The notes under the pieces: model-generated
What the model was told of the DNA's origin: nothing
Seen by the model: the letters and a program-made list of their open reading frames with translations, nothing else
Databases searched by the model: none
Made by a program: the position numbers and the translations under genes
Source: Bin87 sp965243255
Lineage (GTDB): Bacteria > Chloroflexota > Dehalococcoidia > Lucifugimonadales > UBA3495
Direction: 5' to 3'
Assembly: GCA_965243255.1 (NCBI GenBank)
Contig: CBDEUH010000004.1
Span: 1,984,001-2,048,000, forward strand
Length of the DNA: 64,000 nt
Shown: positions 60,936 to 64,000 of the stretch, piece by piece
Layout of the letters: every line of letters starts with the position of its first letter
Position numbering within the stretch: position 1 is the stretch's first letter

Positions 60936-60970
60936 TAAAACGTCCGCCCGGCTGCTGAGCGCCGGGCGGA
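60936..60970 (-). terminator. Rho-independent terminator after the ferredoxin gene
   Basis: On the minus strand TCCGCCCGGC (60961-60970 read backwards) pairs with GCCGGGCGGA around an 8-base loop and is followed by CGTTTTAT. It lies about 74 bases past the stop of 61044-61286. Confidence 0.75.
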
Positions 60971-61043
60971 AGGATGTTGACACTGTCGCTGCGCTGCCGG
61001 CCGCTCGAACTGCCGAGGCGGACGGCGCGCGTCCGGCGCGGGA

Positions 61044-61286
61044 CTACTTGTCGAAGTAGTCGTAGTTGATCTTGATGTACTCCTCATACATCGCCGGCAC
61101 CGCTTCCTCGGCGAAGATAGCCGTCACCGGGCACACCGGCTCGCAGGCGGCGCAGTCGATGCATTCATCCGGGCTGATGAAGTACATGTCGTCATCGTCG
61201 GTGGTGTAAATGCAATCTACCGGGCAGACGTCAACGCACGCGGCATCTTTGACGCCGACGCACGGCTCGGTGATGATGTAGGTCAT
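61044..61286 (-). CDS. Seven/eight-iron ferredoxin (bacterial type)
   Basis: The 80-residue electron carrier has two cluster-binding stretches: CVGVKDAACVDVCPVDCI, which suits a 3Fe-4S or 4Fe-4S site, and CIDCAACEPVCPVTAIF for a 4Fe-4S site. A C-terminal tail of about 22 residues (YEEYIKINYDYF) is typical of the 7Fe ferredoxins of Actinobacteria, Thermus and Chloroflexota. It is a single gene between the terminator at 60936 and its own upstream region. Confidence 0.93.
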   Translation of the reverse strand: MTYIITEPCVGVKDAACVDVCPVDCIYTTDDDDMYFISPDECIDCAACEPVCPVTAIFAEEAVPAMYEEYIKINYDYFDK

Positions 61287-61429
61287 GGCGGCTTTCCCCT
61301 CGGTTGGATGTGGTCTTTTGCGTTCGTTGCTGAACTTGTTTCAGGGCGGCAAAAGCGAACTGCGCGCCACCCCAAGCGGCGCACAGATTATAGCACGGCC
61401 CACCGTCAATGCAACCGGATTGCCGGGCA

Positions 61430-61864
61430 TTACACCCTGGTGAACCGCTTCTTGGTGGAAAGGGTGACGAAGGTCTGGGTCTTCTGCACCCCGTCGATGA
61501 CGCCGATGCGCGTGCGCAGGAAATCCCCCAGGCTTTCGGCAGACTCCAGCGCCGTCCACACGAATACGTCGTAGGGCCCGGTGGCTACTACGACGTAGTG
61601 GGCTTCGTCCAGGTCGGCGATGGACTCGGCCACGGAGTCGGACTTGCCGGGGCCGGTTTCCAGGCCGATCAGGGCCGTGGTTCCGTAGCCCATCTTCTCC
61701 AGGTTGGGCACGGCCACCACGTGGACGATGTCGTCCTTGATGAGGCGGCGCAGCCGGCGCCGCACGGTGCCCTCGCTGACGCCCACGGCCCGGGCGATTT
61801 TAGCGTTGGACGCCCGCCCGTCGGCCTGGAGGATGCCAATTATCTTGAGGTCAAGTTCGTCCAT
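61430..61864 (-). CDS. Lrp/AsnC-family transcriptional regulator
   Basis: The 144-residue regulator starts MDELDLKIIGILQADGRASNAKIARAVGVSEGTVRRRLRRL (helix-turn-helix within it, ~20-45) and has a C-terminal RAM ligand domain (YVVVATGPYDVFVWTALES). The start at 61864 gives the normal family N-terminus; upstream in-frame sequence is spurious. Such proteins form octamers that respond to amino acids. The target could be the divergent upstream region or distant genes. Confidence 0.92.
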   Translation of the reverse strand: MDELDLKIIGILQADGRASNAKIARAVGVSEGTVRRRLRRLIKDDIVHVVAVPNLEKMGYGTTALIGLETGPGKSDSVAESIADLDEAHYVVVATGPYDVFVWTALESAESLGDFLRTRIGVIDGVQKTQTFVTLSTKKRFTRV

Positions 61865-61909
61865 TGCTTTGGTTGACTCCGTGGGTAAATCCGCCCGACT
61901 TTTCTTATT

Positions 61910-61934
61910 GTCATACCAGCGCCGGCAGGAATCC
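61910..61934. repeat. REP-like palindromic repeat
   Basis: It has the form GTCATACC...GGAATCC, a copy (one arm degenerate) of the same family as 12864-12888 and 63127-63151, in the 247-base region upstream of the Lrp-type gene. Confidence 0.6.
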
Positions 61935-62111
61935 AATCCAGCGTGATTCCCGGGCTAGTCAGGCGCAAATTGCTGACGGTTGATGATATTCGCTGCACTG
62001 CCGATTGTCAATTATCAATGCCCTTGAATTGCCATAATTCGTTTAATCTGCGACGGATTCCCCGTCAATAACCGCATCTATACGCATCATATACGTAAAA
62101 AGCTGCCGCGG

Positions 62112-63086
62112 TCAGCCCAGGCTCAGCGCGCTGACTCCGCCCACTATCATCACAATGGAAATACCCTTCACCGCCAGCGCCCGGGGCGTGAGCGATTCGT
62201 CCAGCAGCTGCCACCGCACCCTGGATAGTATCGTTGACGCGACGAACACGAACAGGGGCCGCGTCGCCAGCACCGCCGCCACCAGCGACGCCGGCCCCAG
62301 GCTGTAGGCGTACACCGACAGCAGGATGGACAACGCCGGCATCAGCGACTCGCCGAAGATCAGCATGCCCAGCACCGCCGGTTCCTTCACCGCCCCGACC
62401 AGCCGCGCCACGCACTCTCGGCCGCCGGACAAGCCCACCGCGACGAAAACCACTCCCACCGTGGCCTGCTGCACTCCGAAAACCGTCAGCACGGACAGAT
62501 CCGCGTTGAGCGCGGCCTTGGCCACCACGAAGCTGCCGGCGGCGCACAGCGCGCTCAACAGCAGTATCGCCGGCCCATAGATGGCCGAGCGGTCGCCCAG
62601 GGTCAGCGCCGCCGTGCTGGGTACGCTGACTCCCGTGCCTGAGCCGATGCGTCCGTAGGGACGTTCCTGATACAGCCGCACCGAAATCAGCACCGCGCCG
62701 GCCACCACCAGCCCGATGCCACCCCACTGCTCCAGCGAGATGCGCTCGCCCAGAAACAGTAGGGCCAGGATGGCCACGTAGATGGGATTGGTCTGGGCGA
62801 TGGCCACGGCGCGGGATGCTTCCATCAGGCGCAGTCCGCGGAACAGCAGGACCACCGACGCGCCCATCAGCAGGCCAGCCCACACCGGCGACGTTGCCAC
62901 CGGCCAGGATACGCCGACGGGGAGACCCACCGCCAGGGTAACCACAATGCCGTACAGCACACCGCAGATGCCGCACCACAGGCATAGCGGCGCCACGCCG
63001 CCCAGATGAAAGGAGAGCAGCCGCTTGTCGCAAACGCTGACAAAGCAAAACGCCAGCGAACTCCCCAGCGCAAATAACGCCCACAT
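62112..63086 (-). CDS. EamA-family (drug/metabolite transporter) permease
   Basis: The 324-residue protein has ten membrane spans in two EamA repeats. It starts WALFALGSSLAFCFVSVCDKRL, and the first repeat ends with the GLRLMEASRAVAIAQTNPIYVAILALLFLGERISLEQW segment (seen as helices around 'EASRAVAIAQTNP'). The second repeat starts near ILLLSALCAAGSFVVAKA. Family members export metabolites or amino acids; the substrate is unknown. Confidence 0.92.
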   Translation of the reverse strand: MWALFALGSSLAFCFVSVCDKRLLSFHLGGVAPLCLWCGICGVLYGIVVTLAVGLPVGVSWPVATSPVWAGLLMGASVVLLFRGLRLMEASRAVAIAQTNPIYVAILALLFLGERISLEQWGGIGLVVAGAVLISVRLYQERPYGRIGSGTGVSVPSTAALTLGDRSAIYGPAILLLSALCAAGSFVVAKAALNADLSVLTVFGVQQATVGVVFVAVGLSGGRECVARLVGAVKEPAVLGMLIFGESLMPALSILLSVYAYSLGPASLVAAVLATRPLFVFVASTILSRVRWQLLDESLTPRALAVKGISIVMIVGGVSALSLG

Positions 63087-63126
63087 ACCAATCAGACTAT
63101 CAGCCTAGGCGCTATTCGCAAAGTAC

Positions 63127-63151
63127 GTCATTCCCGCGCCGGCGGGAATCC
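63127..63151. repeat. REP-like palindromic repeat
   Basis: GTCATTCCCGC...GCGGGAATCC is a near-perfect inverted repeat of 25 bases, intergenic between EamA and the HicB-like gene. It is the best-preserved member of the family found in the ubiE insertion. Confidence 0.85.
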
Positions 63152-63177
63152 AGGGGCCGGTGCGATGGAGTCCTTTA

Positions 63178-63354
63178 CTACGACAGCCGGAATAGAATCT
63201 CGGCATCCGAAGCGACCTCGAAGAACAGTTCCACCGCCTCTTTCAGATTGGCCCGAGCCTCCGCCACAGTATCCCCCTGGCTGGCGATGTCGAGCTCCGG
63301 ACAGAGAGCGACATAGCCATCGCCCTCGCGCTCAATGACTGCGGTGAGTTGCAT
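63178..63354 (-). CDS. HicB-like antitoxin domain protein
   Basis: The 58-residue protein starts TAVIEREGDGYVALCPELDIASQGDTVAEARANLKEAVELF, seen as the short HicB partial RNase-H fold (strand, strand, then 'TVAEARANLKEAVELFFE' helix). No HicA toxin gene is visible beside it. GGAGG stands 8 bases before the ATG at 63354. It may be an orphan antitoxin or a relic of a pair, and lacks the usual DNA-binding C-terminus. Confidence 0.8.
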   Translation of the reverse strand: MQLTAVIEREGDGYVALCPELDIASQGDTVAEARANLKEAVELFFEVASDAEILFRLS

Positions 63355-63413
63355 CGTTTCATCCTCCAGAGAATGGCTCCCGCTGGCCAACCCTTTCCCG
63401 TTTGGGAACAGAG

Positions 63414-64000
63414 CTACCCCTCAAAGGGGGTTGGCATCATGCCTACCGGGACCTCGATGAGCGCGGGGGCGTCGGCGGCGATGGCTATGCGCAGGGCTTC
63501 GGCCAGAGCTTCGGGGCCTTCGGCACGCATGCCGCGTACGCCGTAGGCTTCGGCCAGCTTCACGAAGTCGGGGTTGTGCAGCTCGGCGCCCGTAACCCGA
63601 CCGTCGAAGCGGTTCACCTGGTCGCGCAGCACGTTGCCGTAGGCGTTGTCGTTGAATACCACCGCGATGGCGTTGATGCCATGCTGCACCGCCGTGGCCA
63701 GCTCCTGGGAGTTGAACAGGAACCCGCCGTCGCCGCACAGCGCCACCACCGGACGGTCCGGCTGCGCCACCTTGGCTCCCAGCGCCGTGGGGTAGGCGTA
63801 GCCCAGGTTGCCCGAATAGCTGGACGTGATGAACGTCCGCGGCTCGTAGGTCGGCCAGAAGGCCCGCGCGTAGTACCCAAGCTGCGTCATGCCCGACACC
63901 AGAATGCCGTCCTCCGGCACCGCCGAGCGCACCGCCGCCAGCAGCGACTCCTGGGGCTCGGGGCGCAATGCAGTCTCCTTGCGACGCTGCCGCAGCGCCA
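63414..64000 (-). CDS. Thiamine pyrophosphate-dependent enzyme, C-terminal part (5' end beyond window)
   Basis: The frame is open to the right edge, so the gene starts outside. The visible ~190 residues are the C-terminal TPP-binding domain: PRTFITSSYSGNLGYAYP, the diphosphate motif VVALCGDGGFLFNSQELATA with GDGG, then VFNDNAYGNVLRDQ (Asn ligands). It is a paralog-level relative of 21295-22938 (both acetolactate-synthase-like). The end 'EVPVGMMPTPFEG' is typical of the family. The HicB-like gene follows. Confidence 0.88.
   Translation of the reverse strand, partial: ALRQRRKETALRPEPQESLLAAVRSAVPEDGILVSGMTQLGYYARAFWPTYEPRTFITSSYSGNLGYAYPTALGAKVAQPDRPVVALCGDGGFLFNSQELATAVQHGINAIAVVFNDNAYGNVLRDQVNRFDGRVTGAELHNPDFVKLAEAYGVRGMRAEGPEALAEALRIAIAADAPALIEVPVGMMPTPFEG

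Noticed and set aside
59072..60958. Long plus-strand open frame across aconitase
   Set aside because: The minus strand encodes an intact aconitase with its cluster ligands. The opposite frame is a shadow.
63178..63354. Complete HicAB toxin-antitoxin pair
   Set aside because: Only a short HicB-like frame is present. No HicA-like gene was found upstream or downstream.
1..64000. A changed genetic code in which UGA is always an amino acid
   Set aside because: TGA is a plain stop for many intact genes in this window (for example at 716-718, 22936 region neighbours and 50820-50822), followed by unrelated sequence.

Overview
The window reads as a chromosomal segment of a GC-rich bacterium, most likely a member of the Chloroflexota (Dehalococcoidia / SAR202-like). 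This placement is inference. It rests on the mix of a DUF3090 + SCO1664-family pair, a deazaflavin (F420)-type nitroreductase, a UbiD/UbiX/UbiA/UbiE menaquinone block, MEP-pathway genes next to cysS, several related MFS carriers, and paralogous dienelactone hydrolases and TPP enzymes. No rRNA, tRNA, CRISPR array, integrase or transposase was seen.

Layout. 0-5 kb: an MFS carrier cut by the window edge, a class III aminotransferase, two small membrane proteins, and two paralogous dienelactone hydrolases flanking a ferredoxin/metallo-beta-lactamase protein. 5-8.6 kb: a fused nucleotidyltransferase-HEPN protein and a thioredoxin/NHL-repeat protein with an in-frame UGA. 8.6-17.2 kb: prmC-prfA, a large lipoprotein metallopeptidase and the ubiE/ubiX/ubiA/ubiD menaquinone cluster. 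17.3-21.3 kb: F420-type oxidoreductase, a PIN toxin-antitoxin pair, two uncharacterised genes, then a non-coding repeat element. 21.3-28 kb: TPP enzyme, flavin halogenase-like protein, HpcH aldolase, DUF3090/SCO1664, HAD phosphatase. 28-34 kb: modABC, MFS carrier, 2-hydroxyacid dehydrogenase. 34-40 kb: a strongly promoted small membrane protein, FAD oxidase, cysS-ispF-ispD. 39.6-43.9 kb: OsmC, CPA2 antiporter, BtuF-like metal/cobalamin receptor and LON-domain protein. 44-47.8 kb: MFS, retropepsin-like protein, FAD reductase. 47.8-54.1 kb: a reduced virus-like block (HK97-type protease, capsid, connector, tail proteins) with a von Willebrand gene on the opposite strand. 54.2-54.8 kb: the second, inverted copy of the repeat element. 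54.9-64 kb: VOC protein, GNAT-aminotransferase fusion, aconitase, ferredoxins, Lrp regulator, EamA carrier, HicB-like protein and the end of a second TPP enzyme.

The most notable result is three genes that read through an in-frame UGA exactly where their families carry a functional cysteine: UxxC in the thioredoxin/NHL protein at 6756, the second thiol of OsmC at 40004, and CxxU in a BtuF-like protein at 42551. Each UGA is followed by a hairpin of bacterial SECIS type. The one at 42554-42588 has an AGGUC apical loop like that of E. coli fdhF. UGA is also an ordinary stop in many genes here (for example at 716-718), so this is selenocysteine recoding rather than a changed code. The second notable item is a two-copy interspersed element (20.8 and 54.5 kb, inverted). 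It carries a TTGACA/CATAAT promoter overlapping a GAAC-N4-GTTC dyad, the LexA-box type of Gram-positives, with conserved arms around a divergent core. One copy points at the virus-like block but meets a terminator first.
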